A stretch of 64,000 bases of DNA, taken from contig JAKQDR010000172.1 of assembly GCA_029573715.1 (NCBI GenBank), positions 1 through 64,000 of the forward strand, given 5' to 3'. Positions within the stretch are counted from its first letter, which is position 1. Every line of letters begins with the position of its first letter. The stretch is from a bacterium. Lineage in GTDB: Bacteria > Patescibacteriota > Microgenomatia > UBA1406 > GWC2-37-13. The position numbers and the translations under genes were made by a program. This document shows positions 20,886 through 30,118 of the stretch, one piece after another. The notes beneath the pieces were generated by a model, which was given only the letters and a program-made list of their open reading frames with translations, ran no database searches and was not told where the DNA came from.

Positions 20886-22784
20886 TTAGAGGGCGAGTGC
20901 TCCGATAATTAGTGTAACAGGAACCAGCAGAAGCAGAAGCCACTTGGTGTCGCCGGAAATCGGTGGTGTTGGCGTGGGGGCCGTGGTTGATGCGACAGAT
21001 GATGATGTATTAGCACAGAAACTGTCGAAGGTGCATGAGTTTGCCCCAAAACCGGCAATTACGGTGCATGCCCCACTCACACATGCCTGATAACAACACG
21101 CTTGAGTTCCCCCGGTAGGCACACCACTCGTATAACAGGTGCCTTGTGCATCTTTCCACCCACAGATGCCACAGCTTTGATCACATCGTGCTCCAGAAAC
21201 CGCTGAGGGTTGACTTGGTGCGGGGGGATACGTGGGTTGCCCGGGCGCAAGCGTGTTGGTGGGTTCCCCGGGAACTAGTGTGCTGCCAGCCATGATTGTC
21301 GCAATGGGTGTTGGCGTGCGGGTGAGTGTGGGAGTTGCGGTAGGAGTAGGTGTTGCCGTGCGAGTAGGGGTTGGGGTGCGTGTTTGTGTTGGCGTAGCGG
21401 TTGGTGTCCGCGTAGGTGTAGGACTTGCCGTTGGTGTCACAGTTGGTGAAGATGTGGGGCTTGCGGTCGGCACGGTAGTATTGGTGGGGTTTGGCGTTGC
21501 GGTTGATGTTGGTGGCACACCCGTTGCGGTTGCCTGGGGGGTTGGGGTACTTGTGGGAGCAGCCCCTCCCCCAGAGTCAATTCTGGCAAAAAATACTCGC
21601 GTATCACCAGTAACGTATACATAGTCACCGATTACACCCCAGCTTGATCCTTCAAGATGACCACACCCCCATGAACACACCGACATTTGAGCCTCGGGCA
21701 AATCGGGCGGATCATCATTCCAACCTACGGGCGTACCATCCGTGACATCGAGATCTGTTCCCAGCACTTTGGATCCTCTGATGATGAATAATGTATTTCC
21801 AATGACAAAGAAGTCTCCTCTTTGATTTCCATCCCCAGCAGGGATTGTTCCTGAGTTGATCCATGAATCGAGTGATCCATCGTTGTTTACTCGAATTCTC
21901 CATAGTGTGTCACCCCCTGTTCTCTTTGTGTATATGTATCCATACGTTGAAGTAGGGGATGGGAGAAAGAATGCCGATTTACCCGGACCATTGTTTCCAT
22001 CTACCCCAGGTGACCACTCAGGATGAGTTTTTCCAGTGTTGGTAAATCTTGTATTTGAGGGTATGGGTAAACTGTGTCTGAATATTGTTCCGTCATATGT
22101 ATAGCTGACAGGACATCCTCCTCCGGGACAGCTAAATCCTCCCAAATGAAATACAAACTTAGATGTTTCGAAAGGTGCGTATATCGCAGAGTCCCATACC
22201 CAAAATCTACCATCGAATGCTTCAAGCATACTCGATTCCATAAGTTGCACACCGCCCGCAATCGTTCCATCGGGATTGAGTGGATATTTTGCAATGTGTC
22301 CATTTCTGAAATGAAAAGGAGTTCCATCTAGATTAAGCGCCGTAAATCCATGAATGCCTCCATGATCGTCCCATGCCAATGTCCATGATGTGATATTGCC
22401 GTCAGCGTTTGGAGTTCCCACATAAACATTGCGGTCATTATGATCTGTATGAACGTAAAATTTCCCGTTTACCGCAAAAGCTGGATAGGGATGACTTACT
22501 CCACCAAACGGTGAGGTCTGTGACCATGGACCTAATGTGGCGCTTTCTCCTGCGCTTATTTTTTGGAGTGATGTTTCGACTCTGGTTGGTGTCTGACTGC
22601 GTTGGCGTTGTGTTTGATGTATTGACTGTGATGCAATGTATCCAATTGCAAACACAACCCCTAATATTCCGACACCCACCAGCCCACTGATAGCAACTAT
22701 TTTCAGAAGAGGTATTACATCATTAATCTTTTGACTATATGCCCCACTTTTTATTTTGTGGTGAGGTGTTTGAGTGACGTTCAT
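20886..22784 (-). CDS. Surface protein with kelch-like domain, Thr/Pro stalk and C-terminal anchor
   Basis: 632 aa. An N-terminal membrane helix lies near 28-50. A large beta-rich domain (about 70-410) has recurring units of the type [19 protein letters not shown] and [10 protein letters not shown], resembling a kelch or galactose-oxidase-like propeller. A Pro/Thr stalk follows ([14 protein letters not shown] and similar), then one Cys module ([18 protein letters not shown]...CC), and PPISG followed by a terminal helix ending LIIGALAL. The stalk, Cys module and tail match the protein at 9424-11073. With both an N-terminal helix and a C-terminal anchor, either signal cleavage or a double anchor is possible. 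The propeller may bind a surface ligand. Confidence 0.78.
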   Translation of the reverse strand: MNVTQTPHHKIKSGAYSQKINDVIPLLKIVAISGLVGVGILGVVFAIGYIASQSIHQTQRQRSQTPTRVETSLQKISAGESATLGPWSQTSPFGGVSHPYPAFAVNGKFYVHTDHNDRNVYVGTPNADGNITSWTLAWDDHGGIHGFTALNLDGTPFHFRNGHIAKYPLNPDGTIAGGVQLMESSMLEAFDGRFWVWDSAIYAPFETSKFVFHLGGFSCPGGGCPVSYTYDGTIFRHSLPIPSNTRFTNTGKTHPEWSPGVDGNNGPGKSAFFLPSPTSTYGYIYTKRTGGDTLWRIRVNNDGSLDSWINSGTIPAGDGNQRGDFFVIGNTLFIIRGSKVLGTDLDVTDGTPVGWNDDPPDLPEAQMSVCSWGCGHLEGSSWGVIGDYVYVTGDTRVFFARIDSGGGAAPTSTPTPQATATGVPPTSTATPNPTNTTVPTASPTSSPTVTPTASPTPTRTPTATPTQTRTPTPTRTATPTPTATPTLTRTPTPIATIMAGSTLVPGEPTNTLAPGQPTYPPAPSQPSAVSGARCDQSCGICGWKDAQGTCYTSGVPTGGTQACCYQACVSGACTVIAGFGANSCTFDSFCANTSSSVASTTAPTPTPPISGDTKWLLLLLVPVTLIIGALAL

Positions 22785-22854
22785 AAAAATGAAGTACACC
22801 ATTATGCCATAGAGAAGATGTTGTATTCAAGAGAGCGTGACTACGTGAAACCAC

Positions 22855-23550
22855 TTACATACCCAAAAAGATCTCCTCCCATTTTCCCTCTTCTACTATC
22901 GCTTCAAGATTGTGCCAGCTTTTCCCAATCCGATGGTCGGTGAGGCGATTTTGAGGGAAGTTGTATGTGCGAATTTTGTCAGATCGCTCACCCGAGAGAG
23001 TATTTGAGGCAATAAGTGAGCTGGTCACTCCTCGTTTTTTCTCTTCTTCCAAAGCGTACAGCTTGCTAATTAAAAGGTCCATGGCGAGCTTGCGATTTGC
23101 TTGTTGTTCTCTCTCACGCGAGCTGGTTGTCACCAGGCCCGTTGGTTTATGGGTGAGTCGCACTGCCGATGCAACTTTATTAACATTTTGTCCGCCGTGT
23201 CCTCCCGCACGATAAAATTGCCATTCCACATCCGCAGGGCTCACCTGAATAGTGCTTTGAATTATCTGGGGAAGCACAACAATGACGCACGTTGAGGTGT
23301 GGACTCTCCCCTTTCGCTCTGTTTTTGGGATACGTTGCACTCTATGTACTCCTGTTTCATTTTTGAAAAGCTCATAGGCATTTGCCCCCTTAACTTTTAT
23401 GACCGTATCATCGACTTGAGATACCTTGAAGTTTTGCTTGTTGGCAAATCGGATATATGATTCAAGCAGTTCACTCATCCAAATTTTTGACTCATCCCCT
23501 CCAACCCCGGGGTACGATTCGATGATGGCGATATCAGGATTTGTATGCAT
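22855..23550 (-). CDS. prfA: RF1-type peptide chain release factor lacking domain 1
   Basis: 231 aa. The catalytic GGQ is present (AGGHGGQNVNK), and the codon-reading element VQRIPKTERKGR has the P-x-T form of RF1, not the SPF of RF2. The protein begins at the equivalent of domain 2 (SYPGVGGDESKIWM); the first 100 or so residues of ordinary RF1 are missing. The ORF can be read upstream to 23757, but that part lies within the MazG gene and is not RF-like, so the start is the ATG at 23550, four bases after the MazG stop. It could be a release factor of reduced form, or an RF-H or rescue-type paralogue with a full RF1 elsewhere. Confidence 0.8.
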   Translation of the reverse strand: MHTNPDIAIIESYPGVGGDESKIWMSELLESYIRFANKQNFKVSQVDDTVIKVKGANAYELFKNETGVHRVQRIPKTERKGRVHTSTCVIVVLPQIIQSTIQVSPADVEWQFYRAGGHGGQNVNKVASAVRLTHKPTGLVTTSSREREQQANRKLAMDLLISKLYALEEEKKRGVTSSLIASNTLSGERSDKIRTYNFPQNRLTDHRIGKSWHNLEAIVEEGKWEEIFLGM

Positions 23551-23554
23551 AGGA

Positions 23555-23920
23555 TTAATGGTTTGAAGGAGTTTGTTTGACGTCGGTGCGCTTTTTGCTA
23601 TCTGTTGCTGAAAAGCCCTGGGGATACCGCTTGGCAAGTTTGTCGATATTCTCTTGCATAATCTCATCAAGCGACAACCCAAGTGTCGTGCACAATGCTG
23701 CACAATACCACAAGACATCTCCAATTTCCTTGCGCAAGAGTGCGCTATCAATACCATGTTGATGGAATATGCCTTTTTTCACCAGTTCACTCACTTCACC
23801 GGCTTCACCCGCAAGGCCCATCGCATTCCACACCGTCATGGCATCTTTTCCACGAAGTGGAAATCCCGGATCAGCAACGAGTGTTCGCGCCGCTTTTTTT
23901 TGATAGTCATGCGCTTGCAT
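23555..23920 (-). CDS. MazG-like nucleotide pyrophosphohydrolase
   Basis: 121 aa. The metal-binding helices read GLAGEAGEVSELVKK and RKEIGDVLWYCAALC, matching the E-x2-E...E-x2-D pattern of the all-alpha NTP pyrophosphatase (MazG) superfamily. It ends with the family's NIDKLAKRYPQGF. Such enzymes remove non-canonical or excess NTPs or dNTPs. It is packed between hisS (3-base gap) and the release factor gene (4-base gap), so the three genes form one operon. Confidence 0.85.
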   Translation of the reverse strand: MQAHDYQKKAARTLVADPGFPLRGKDAMTVWNAMGLAGEAGEVSELVKKGIFHQHGIDSALLRKEIGDVLWYCAALCTTLGLSLDEIMQENIDKLAKRYPQGFSATDSKKRTDVKQTPSNH

Positions 23921-23923
23921 ACA

Positions 23924-25171
23924 TTAAGGGTTTTTAAGCAATTGAATGAGGGTGGGAAGATCAACTGTCTTTTGTTCGCGCGTTGCAAGATCTTTTATGG
24001 TTACCATTTTGCTTTGTTGTTCTTGTTCACCAGCAATTACCACAAAGGGGATTTTATTAGTTGATGCGTATTTGATTTGCGCCTCGATCTTTTTCTTGGT
24101 ATGTGGATACAACTCAACGGCAATGTTATTTTTTTGCAACAATCGATAGATCGACAGATTGTAGAGTGCGCTATCTTCTGAGAAAATGGTTATCAGTGCG
24201 CGTGCAGGTTGGGCAAGGTCGGCGGGAAACTTACCGAGTGCATCAAGCACTTCAAGAATTCTATCAAACCCAAACGCCATGCCGGTCGCTGGGAGTGACA
24301 CCCCCACTAACTCCTCGATGAGCCTATCATATCTCCCTCCCCCACCGAGTGATCCACTTTTGTAGTCAGCGACAATGGGCTCAAATATCATTCCGGTGTA
24401 ATAGTCCAACCCGCGTGCAAGTGCCGGGGTAAACGCAAGTGCCGACTCTGGCACGCCCATACTGTGTGCATAACGAATAATCTGGGCGAGCTTGTCTGTT
24501 GGTTTAGCATCTTGCAGTAGTTTGAAAAGCACATCAGATGTTTCTTGTGAAATACCTTTTTCTCTGAGCTCCTCAACGACTTCACTGCTTGATTTTTTGT
24601 CGAGCTTATCAATGGTTTGTATGACAGAAAAAGTTTTTTCTGGGGGTATCCCTGCGTGATTAATAAGACGAATTAATTGTTCCCTATCGTTGATTTTCAT
24701 AACAACCGGCAGATCAAGTGTGCGCATGACCTCTGAGGTGACTGCCAAAATTTGCGCATCAGCAATCGGTGAATCTGAGCCGATAATGTCGATGTCGCAT
24801 TGGGTGAATTCACGATAGCGCCCCTTTTGTGGTTTCTCCGATCGCCATACCGGCTGAATTTGATAGCGCTTATACGGAAACAACAATTCGTTTTGATACT
24901 GCGCAACGACACGTGCAGTGGGAACCGTTTGATCATAGCGCATTGCGACGCGTCTGCCTCCGCGGTCTTCAAATGAATATATGAGTTTGTTTGCTTCATC
25001 ACCGTATTTTCCAAGCAACAATGATTCGTATTCAAGTGCCGGGGTTTCAAGTGGTCCAAATCCATACGATTCAAATACCTGCCGAAATATCCCGACAAGC
25101 CACATGCGCTTGTGGGCCTGAACGCCATAAAAATCACGAAAACCTTTGAGAGTTTGCAATGTGTGTGACAT
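23924..25171 (-). CDS. hisS: Histidyl-tRNA synthetase
   Basis: Class II synthetase charging tRNA-His. Seen: LKGFRDFYG at the start, motif 2 region (YQIQPVWRSEKPQKGRYREF followed by QCDIDIIG), and the histidine-specific ARGLDYYTGMIFE, with the anticodon-binding domain at the C-terminus (ARALITIFS onward). Length is 415 aa. It leads the hisS-mazG-prfA operon behind an extended -10 promoter. No T-box or leader peptide is seen in the 40-base upstream gap. Confidence 0.96.
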   Translation of the reverse strand: MSHTLQTLKGFRDFYGVQAHKRMWLVGIFRQVFESYGFGPLETPALEYESLLLGKYGDEANKLIYSFEDRGGRRVAMRYDQTVPTARVVAQYQNELLFPYKRYQIQPVWRSEKPQKGRYREFTQCDIDIIGSDSPIADAQILAVTSEVMRTLDLPVVMKINDREQLIRLINHAGIPPEKTFSVIQTIDKLDKKSSSEVVEELREKGISQETSDVLFKLLQDAKPTDKLAQIIRYAHSMGVPESALAFTPALARGLDYYTGMIFEPIVADYKSGSLGGGGRYDRLIEELVGVSLPATGMAFGFDRILEVLDALGKFPADLAQPARALITIFSEDSALYNLSIYRLLQKNNIAVELYPHTKKKIEAQIKYASTNKIPFVVIAGEQEQQSKMVTIKDLATREQKTVDLPTLIQLLKNP

Positions 25172-25191
25172 AAAGAAGTCGCTTGAATATG

Positions 25192-25200
25192 ATTATAGCA
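25192..25200 (-). promoter_or_regulatory. hisS extended -10 promoter
   Basis: Minus strand TGCTATAAT, an extended -10, 20 bases before the hisS ATG, immediately downstream of the cupin gene. The same nine bases precede the Phe leader peptide (35522-35530) and the PH-domain gene (57842-57850). Confidence 0.65.
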
Positions 25201-25211
25201 GGCGCATACAC

Positions 25212-25628
25212 CTATATCCTTTGCAAAGGAAGTGTTCTGACAGATGTTTGATGCGGCACTATTTCCACCTTATCTTCTTTTGGTGAGCTTGGTGTCCGAA
25301 TGATCAAAAGCTCGGTGCCCGGTTTTGCAGAAATCCCCTCTTCAGTCACTCCCGGCAAAAAAATGGCGAACTGTCCTGCACTAACGGTAACCTGTTGGCC
25401 GTCAAATTTCATAACAATCTCTCCTTTTACCACCAGTAAATATGAAGTGCGTTGCGTATGATAGTGAGGGCTGAAGATAAATTCTCTTCCCTCTATGATG
25501 CCGTGGCGAATTTCCAGATCGCCGCTGTATTGAATAGATCCCGGTTCATAAAACGCACCAACAATCCATCCATTGTGAGATGTGTGAAATTGGGCAAAGT
25601 TAGCGATTTTACAGCGCTGAAGCTGCAT
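25212..25628 (-). CDS. Cupin-domain protein
   Basis: 138 aa from the ATG at 25628 (MQLQRCKIANF), which avoids overlap with htrA. A small beta-barrel is suggested by FSPHYHTQRTSYLLVVKGEIVMKFDGQ, the cupin motif 1 with two histidines, and by GQFAIFLPGVTEEGISAKPG, motif 2. Metal binding is likely, but the reaction is not clear; single-domain cupins range from isomerases to regulators. The gene follows htrA closely. Confidence 0.7.
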   Translation of the reverse strand: MQLQRCKIANFAQFHTSHNGWIVGAFYEPGSIQYSGDLEIRHGIIEGREFIFSPHYHTQRTSYLLVVKGEIVMKFDGQQVTVSAGQFAIFLPGVTEEGISAKPGTELLIIRTPSSPKEDKVEIVPHQTSVRTLPLQRI

Positions 25629-25635
25629 GGATATA

Positions 25636-26826
25636 TTATTGATTGGTAAACGTGCCAAGCACTATTGATATATTTTTCTCTTCCCCTTCCCGCCATATGG
25701 TGACCTGAATCCGTTGTCCGACTTGTTTCTCAAGCAGAATGCGCGTGATGCTTTGATCATCTGAACTAACTACTCGGGCCCCATCGATACGCATAATAAC
25801 ATCCTCCTCTTGTATGCCTGCCGTATCAGCCGGAGAATCTGGCACTACACTAATCACGTAAGCGCCTTCTGCAAGGCCATTGGCGATTGCGGCTCTGCGG
25901 TCAATCATCTGATATCGCACTCCCAGATATGGCCGTTCAAAACTTCCTCCTCTTCTTTCAAAATCACTCATTAATGTTTTTACAATTTCAACCGGTATCG
26001 CAAAGCCAATATTTTCTCCCTGACTTGAAACTGCGGTGTTGACTCCAATAACCTGGCCGGTCAAATTAAGAAGCGGCCCCCCAGAATTTCCGGCAGATAT
26101 GGCGGCGTCGGTTTGAATTACATTGTCAAGTCGCTCTACATACCCTTCAAACGGAGATCCGGCGGTAATCCCTCGCCCCAAACCTGATATGATCCCTTTG
26201 GTCACTGAATTGGTGAATTCACCAAGTGGCGTACCAATAGCAATGACCGTTTGGCCCAAGCGCAAATTGTCCGAGTCTCCCAGGGTCAGAGGAGTTAGTT
26301 TCGAATTTGTTTGCACTTTGAGTATGGCAAGATCGTTGAGCGGGTCTCGATATATGTTTTCAACGGTAAGCGTATCTCCACTATTGAGCAGTACTCGATA
26401 GTTCGCATCCTCTTGTGAAACCACGTGTTTATTGGTGATGATCAGCCCATCCTCCGAGACTACAAATCCCGATCCAATATTTTGCTCGACTTCTCGCTCT
26501 CTGCCGGGCACTTGCCTAAATCCGAAAGGATTGGTGGGGTCAAACTCAATAAACCCGCGCTCTCGTGTCGTAAAATTAATGCCGATGGTAACGACGGAAG
26601 GAAGTGATTTCTCGACCACGGTAACGAGCATCTCTTCTTCAGATCCTTTGACAATGACGGGATCTTTATTCTCCTGCTTGGATGCTTTGGGAGCAGGGGT
26701 AATTTTTTGTTGAAATAGCGCTTTGAAATCGGGGAGTTGTATCTGGTTAGATTGATGTGACTGTATTTGATTAATGATTGCGACGCCGATTATCAATATC
26801 GCACCAATGGTAAGAACTTTTTTCAT
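25636..26826 (-). CDS. HtrA/DegP-like serine protease with PDZ domain
   Basis: 396 aa. An N-terminal hydrophobic segment (residues 5-20) anchors or exports it. The trypsin-like triad is complete: His in TNKHVV, Asp in NDLAILK, Ser in AISAGNSGGPL. One C-terminal PDZ domain follows (YLGVRYQMIDRR, DSPADTAGIQEEDVIMRIDG). It degrades or refolds damaged exported proteins. TATAAT at 26835-26840 lies eight bases ahead of the ATG, so the leader is one or two bases. It neighbours a second exported protease. Confidence 0.93.
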   Translation of the reverse strand: MKKVLTIGAILIIGVAIINQIQSHQSNQIQLPDFKALFQQKITPAPKASKQENKDPVIVKGSEEEMLVTVVEKSLPSVVTIGINFTTRERGFIEFDPTNPFGFRQVPGREREVEQNIGSGFVVSEDGLIITNKHVVSQEDANYRVLLNSGDTLTVENIYRDPLNDLAILKVQTNSKLTPLTLGDSDNLRLGQTVIAIGTPLGEFTNSVTKGIISGLGRGITAGSPFEGYVERLDNVIQTDAAISAGNSGGPLLNLTGQVIGVNTAVSSQGENIGFAIPVEIVKTLMSDFERRGGSFERPYLGVRYQMIDRRAAIANGLAEGAYVISVVPDSPADTAGIQEEDVIMRIDGARVVSSDDQSITRILLEKQVGQRIQVTIWREGEEKNISIVLGTFTNQ

Positions 26827-26834
26827 ACGTGAAA

Positions 26835-26840
26835 ATTATA
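26835..26840 (-). promoter_or_regulatory. htrA -10 box
   Basis: TATAAT on the minus strand, eight bases before the htrA ATG. Nearly leaderless. Confidence 0.55.
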
Positions 26841-26864
26841 TACCCCTAAAAAATATTTTGGGTA

Positions 26865-28205
26865 TTATTTTGTGAGAAGTTCGATCGCCTTTTGCAGTTG
26901 CAAATCTGTTTCATCTGCCAGAACAGTATTTTCGGAGTCAATCTCTGGATTTTCAACGGTGATGTCTGGTTCTATGCCTGTGCCATTAATCCATTCGCCG
27001 TTGGGCAAAAGCCACTTTGCCACCGTGACATGCATGCCCGAGCCATCGCTCAGGTCAAATGTTCCTTGCACCGAACCTTTGCCAAACGATTTCTCGCCAA
27101 CAAGCTGTGCACGCTTATGATCGCGAAGTGCCCCAGCCATAATCTCAGATGCCGAAGCAGACCCTTTGTCTATAAGCATGACGACGGGGATTTTTTCAAG
27201 TCGCGGACTACGAGTCACAGTGTATTCAATAGTATCTTCAATGCCCACTTGTTTCACGATGAGCTTGCCGCGTGCGAGGAAATCACCCGTCATGTATACG
27301 CATGCATCAAGAAGCCCCCCGGGGTTGTTTCTCACATCGATGACCAGTCCCTGTATTTCTCCTCGTTCATATTTGCGCTGCCACTCAGGCACCAACGCAT
27401 CCCATTCTTCTTTGACGCGTGTGCCAAACTGTCCCAGTTTGACATGTGCGATCCCTTTTGTATATTCGTTTTCAATTGACTCGACAGTGATTTCTGCCCG
27501 CTTAATCGTGATATCAAGCTCCTTGGTATTGCGTTCGATGGTGAGAGTGACATTGGTGCCTGAAGTGCCTCTAATTTTACTTACCACCTCAACCAGCGAT
27601 TTCCCCTCTGTTTCCACACCATCTACTGCAGTGATAATGTCTCCTGCGCGTATTCCTGCGCGAATGGCGGGTGAGTTTTTAATGGGTGCAATCACAACGA
27701 TACGACCATCTTTGGTGCCAAGTTGCGCTCCTATTCCTTCAAATTTTCCACCGAGTGAGTCTTTCGACTGTCTGTTTTCAGTAGGAGTGAGGAAAAATGT
27801 GTAGGGGTCTTCAGCCGATTCAATAAGCCCCTTTACTGCACTATAAAACATTTTATTTGTGTCGAGTCGGGCTCTGTCCACAAACCGTTTTTCAAATATT
27901 TCCCATGCCTCCCAGAAAATTTTAAAATCAACATCACGATTATTTCCGTTGAGAGTCTCTATCTGAGCCGTTGAGGGCTTTGTTCCTTTAAATACATTCT
28001 CAATGTTGTTTTGAATGATTGTGCCTATGTTTTGGTCTTGAAGTCCGCGCAATGCCTGATATTCGCCTAGTCGATAGCCGGCGATTAAAAGAAATGCGCA
28101 TAAAGCACCATATACAACATACGACAAAAAAGCCTGGCGCTTAGGCAGGTTTGTGGGAGGCTTTGAATCTTCAGCGGTAGAATATGATGGTGTTTCCAGT
28201 GGCAT
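26865..28205 (-). CDS. C-terminal processing peptidase (S41)
   Basis: 446 aa. An N-terminal membrane anchor (LSYVVYGALCAFLLIAGYRL) is followed by a PDZ domain (PAIRAGIRAGDIITAVDG) and the S41 catalytic domain: VIDVRNNPGGLLDACV, the serine in DKGSASASEIMAGAL, and the lysine in GEKSFGKGSVQ. The start at 28205 still overlaps the upstream gene's 3' end by 35 bases. These proteases cleave near the C-terminus of exported or damaged proteins. Its proximity to htrA suggests a joint envelope quality-control role. Confidence 0.93.
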   Translation of the reverse strand: MPLETPSYSTAEDSKPPTNLPKRQAFLSYVVYGALCAFLLIAGYRLGEYQALRGLQDQNIGTIIQNNIENVFKGTKPSTAQIETLNGNNRDVDFKIFWEAWEIFEKRFVDRARLDTNKMFYSAVKGLIESAEDPYTFFLTPTENRQSKDSLGGKFEGIGAQLGTKDGRIVVIAPIKNSPAIRAGIRAGDIITAVDGVETEGKSLVEVVSKIRGTSGTNVTLTIERNTKELDITIKRAEITVESIENEYTKGIAHVKLGQFGTRVKEEWDALVPEWQRKYERGEIQGLVIDVRNNPGGLLDACVYMTGDFLARGKLIVKQVGIEDTIEYTVTRSPRLEKIPVVMLIDKGSASASEIMAGALRDHKRAQLVGEKSFGKGSVQGTFDLSDGSGMHVTVAKWLLPNGEWINGTGIEPDITVENPEIDSENTVLADETDLQLQKAIELLTK

Positions 28206-28917
28206 TAGCGTACACAGCCTTTGGGCTAAAGTCAATAATTGTCTGCATGTCATTTACATTTTTTAGGCTAAGCTGTTCTTCCGATGATGTCTCGGGGGTG
28301 TCATCGATGACTACAAAATATGCGGCGCCCAGTGTTTGTAGTTTGGACATGGTGTAATCGGAAAGTTCTGTTGCTATTACCACCTTGCCCTGTACATCAG
28401 AAAGTGAAAGTTGCATTGCTCCTTTTGCATCGGTAAGCACTACTTCTCCTCCAAAGGATTTGTGTGGCGCATTCTGTGTTTCGATCTCCAGCGTTTTTTG
28501 TACTTTGATGATCAGGTGAGTTGGCTCAATTGCTTCAACTGTTCCTGCGATAAGGCTGTGCAATGCAAGATCTTTCGCCTCATTTTGTGTTTGTTCTATT
28601 ACGATTTCACCGCTATGGTGATTAACACCCGTAAGCACCCCATCTGCCTCAGCGATATATTTTTTTGCAGTGAGCACCCCATCTTTGATTGCCAATACGT
28701 CTCCTTTGTACACCGTGTCACCAATAGTTTTTTTAAGATGTTTGAAGATTTTTGCAGGATTGAATTTGAGTATTTGAGCCACCGGTATGGTTTGAGATGT
28801 GACTGGCTTTTTTGAAATATGCCCAATAACATCTCCCACGTGCACCATCGCACCTACTTGGATGGTAGGATGTGCTCCTTCTGGAAGAGGAAAAGTGAGG
28901 TGGGCCATAGCAATCAT
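28171..28917 (-). CDS. Hypothetical protein with repeated barrel-like segments
   Basis: 248 aa. The first half holds repeated hairpin-like stretches resembling biotinyl/lipoyl-type barrels (IQVGAMVHVGDVIGHI, IGDTVYKGDVLAIKDG, SLIAGTVEAIEPTHLII), but no biotinylation Lys motif. The second half has a Rossmann-like segment (DVQGKVVIATELSDYTMSKLQTLGA). No known function recognised. The start may be 28917 or 28908. A TATAAT lies at 28936-28941. The 3' end overlaps the S41 protease gene, so the two are coupled. Confidence 0.6.
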   Translation of the reverse strand: MIAMAHLTFPLPEGAHPTIQVGAMVHVGDVIGHISKKPVTSQTIPVAQILKFNPAKIFKHLKKTIGDTVYKGDVLAIKDGVLTAKKYIAEADGVLTGVNHHSGEIVIEQTQNEAKDLALHSLIAGTVEAIEPTHLIIKVQKTLEIETQNAPHKSFGGEVVLTDAKGAMQLSLSDVQGKVVIATELSDYTMSKLQTLGAAYFVVIDDTPETSSEEQLSLKNVNDMQTIIDFSPKAVYANATGNTIIFYR

Positions 28918-29016
28918 TCAATGTATATCACATTCATTATACACAACAATGCGTTTGGATGTTCTGTCCAAAAACCAATGAGCAGGCAGGTGTTTCGACT
29001 ATGGATAGTCTTGACC

Positions 29017-29226
29017 TTATTCTGATTTTTGATATGAGGTGAAGGGTATGAGCGCGAGGTATCGAGCGTATTTCACTGCCTTCGAGAGCTTGCGTTGATT
29101 TTTTGCGGTGAGGCCCGAGCGCTCTCTCGATTGAATGCGCATACGCGAGCTAATAAATCGCAAAAGCGTTTCGGGATCTTTATAGTCGGGGATATTTCCG
29201 GCTGTATCAAAATAGTCTTTCATCAT
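29017..29226 (-). CDS. rpsR: Ribosomal protein bS18
   Basis: 69 aa. The core KDPETLLRFISSRMRIQSRERSGLTAKNQ is split by the expected basic residues, and KAVKYARYLALIPFT is the family C-terminus. It follows ssb in the conserved rpsF-ssb-rpsR order. Confidence 0.95.
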   Translation of the reverse strand: MMKDYFDTAGNIPDYKDPETLLRFISSRMRIQSRERSGLTAKNQRKLSKAVKYARYLALIPFTSYQKSE

Positions 29227-29274
29227 ATATCAAAATAATTATATAAATACTATTATTCAACCTCATCCAATTGC

Positions 29275-29730
29275 TTAAAAAGGTATATCATCAGGATTGA
29301 CTGTTTCATTTGCCGAACCCTGTTGTGGCTCGGGTTGTGGTGCTCCTGCATCTTGATTGGATTCATCAGAAGCGGGGGCACCCTCAACGCGCTTCCCATC
29401 ATTAAAGAGAATGAAATCATCCATGACAATTTCAGTAATGCTGCGCTCCACACCATCTTTTCCGGTGAAGCGACGAGTGGTGAGCCTTCCTTCCAAATAC
29501 ACCTTCCTGCCCTTTACCAAAAGCTTGCCAACCAGCTCAGCGAGCTTGGACCAGGCAACAATATTGTGATATTGTACATCTTCTTTGGTGTGGCCATCTG
29601 CGGTAGTCCATGCACGATTAGTGGCGATGGCAAAGGTGGCAACGGCGGTGCCTCCGGTTGTGTATTTAATGACGGGATCACGGGTTAGATTGCCCAAAAG
29701 CATGACTTTATTGATTGATCTGCTAGACAT
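29275..29730 (-). CDS. ssb: Single-stranded DNA-binding protein
   Basis: 151 aa. The OB fold is clear: INKVMLLGNLTRDP, ATFAIATNRAW, EDVQYHNIVAWSKLAE, GRKVYLEGRLTTR. The acidic C-terminal tip (NPDDIPF) that recruits replication and repair partners is intact, after a Gln/Pro/Gly-rich linker. It is translated from the rpsF operon. Confidence 0.96.
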   Translation of the reverse strand: MSSRSINKVMLLGNLTRDPVIKYTTGGTAVATFAIATNRAWTTADGHTKEDVQYHNIVAWSKLAELVGKLLVKGRKVYLEGRLTTRRFTGKDGVERSITEIVMDDFILFNDGKRVEGAPASDESNQDAGAPQPEPQQGSANETVNPDDIPF

Positions 29731-29767
29731 ACGTTGAAGTGAATATTAGATAACAATTCGCATTGTA

Positions 29768-30034
29768 TCATTCCTCTTGCTTAATAAGCAAAAAACGAAT
29801 GAGCAACTCGCTGAAATTGAGCTTCTTTTTTATCTCGGCGATATTGGTGGGGATGGTTTCGATAGTGCCGGTGTAATAAAACGCTTTGGAGTGTTTGTTG
29901 ATTGGATAGGCCAGCTCTCGCTCTCCCCATTCTTTTGTTTGTTTGTAGGTTGCGCCTGTCGAGCCAATGAGCGTCACTACTTCTTTTGCATGTTTTTCTG
30001 CTTCAACCAAAAAGGTGATTTCGTATGTGTGCAT
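29768..30034 (-). CDS. rpsF: Ribosomal protein bS6
   Basis: 88 aa from the ATG at 30034 (MHTYEITFLV); in-frame sequence upstream to 30127 is not S6-like and contains the promoter. Family features: WGERELAYPINKHSKAFYY and the closing FSELLIRFLLIK. It is the first gene of rpsF-ssb-rpsR. Its promoter overlaps, back to back, that of the glycosyltransferase gene. Confidence 0.94.
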   Translation of the reverse strand: MHTYEITFLVEAEKHAKEVVTLIGSTGATYKQTKEWGERELAYPINKHSKAFYYTGTIETIPTNIAEIKKKLNFSELLIRFLLIKQEE

Positions 30035-30040
30035 AGATAT

Positions 30041-30094
30041 TTGCAATTCAAAATTGTGTCTGCATATAATACCCTTCAGATGGCGCTTTTTCAA
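30041..30094. promoter_or_regulatory. Divergent overlapping promoters for rpsF and the GT-C gene
   Basis: Plus strand: TTGCAA (30041-30046), 18 bp, TATAAT (30065-30070). Minus strand: TTGAAA (30089-30094), 17 bp, TATTAT (30066-30071). The two -10 boxes use the same base pairs, because the sequence TATAATA is nearly self-complementary in -10 terms. The two promoters should exclude each other at any instant. Confidence 0.7.
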
Positions 30095-30118
30095 TAGGCA
30101 TTGCGCCCTTTGGTTTGT

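Noticed and set aside
23551-23757. In-frame extension of the release factor upstream to a start at 23757
   Set aside because: The extension lies wholly inside the MazG-like gene in another frame and does not resemble RF1 domain 1.
25172-25211. T-box or leader peptide before hisS
   Set aside because: The gap is only 40 bases and contains just an extended -10 and a short leader.
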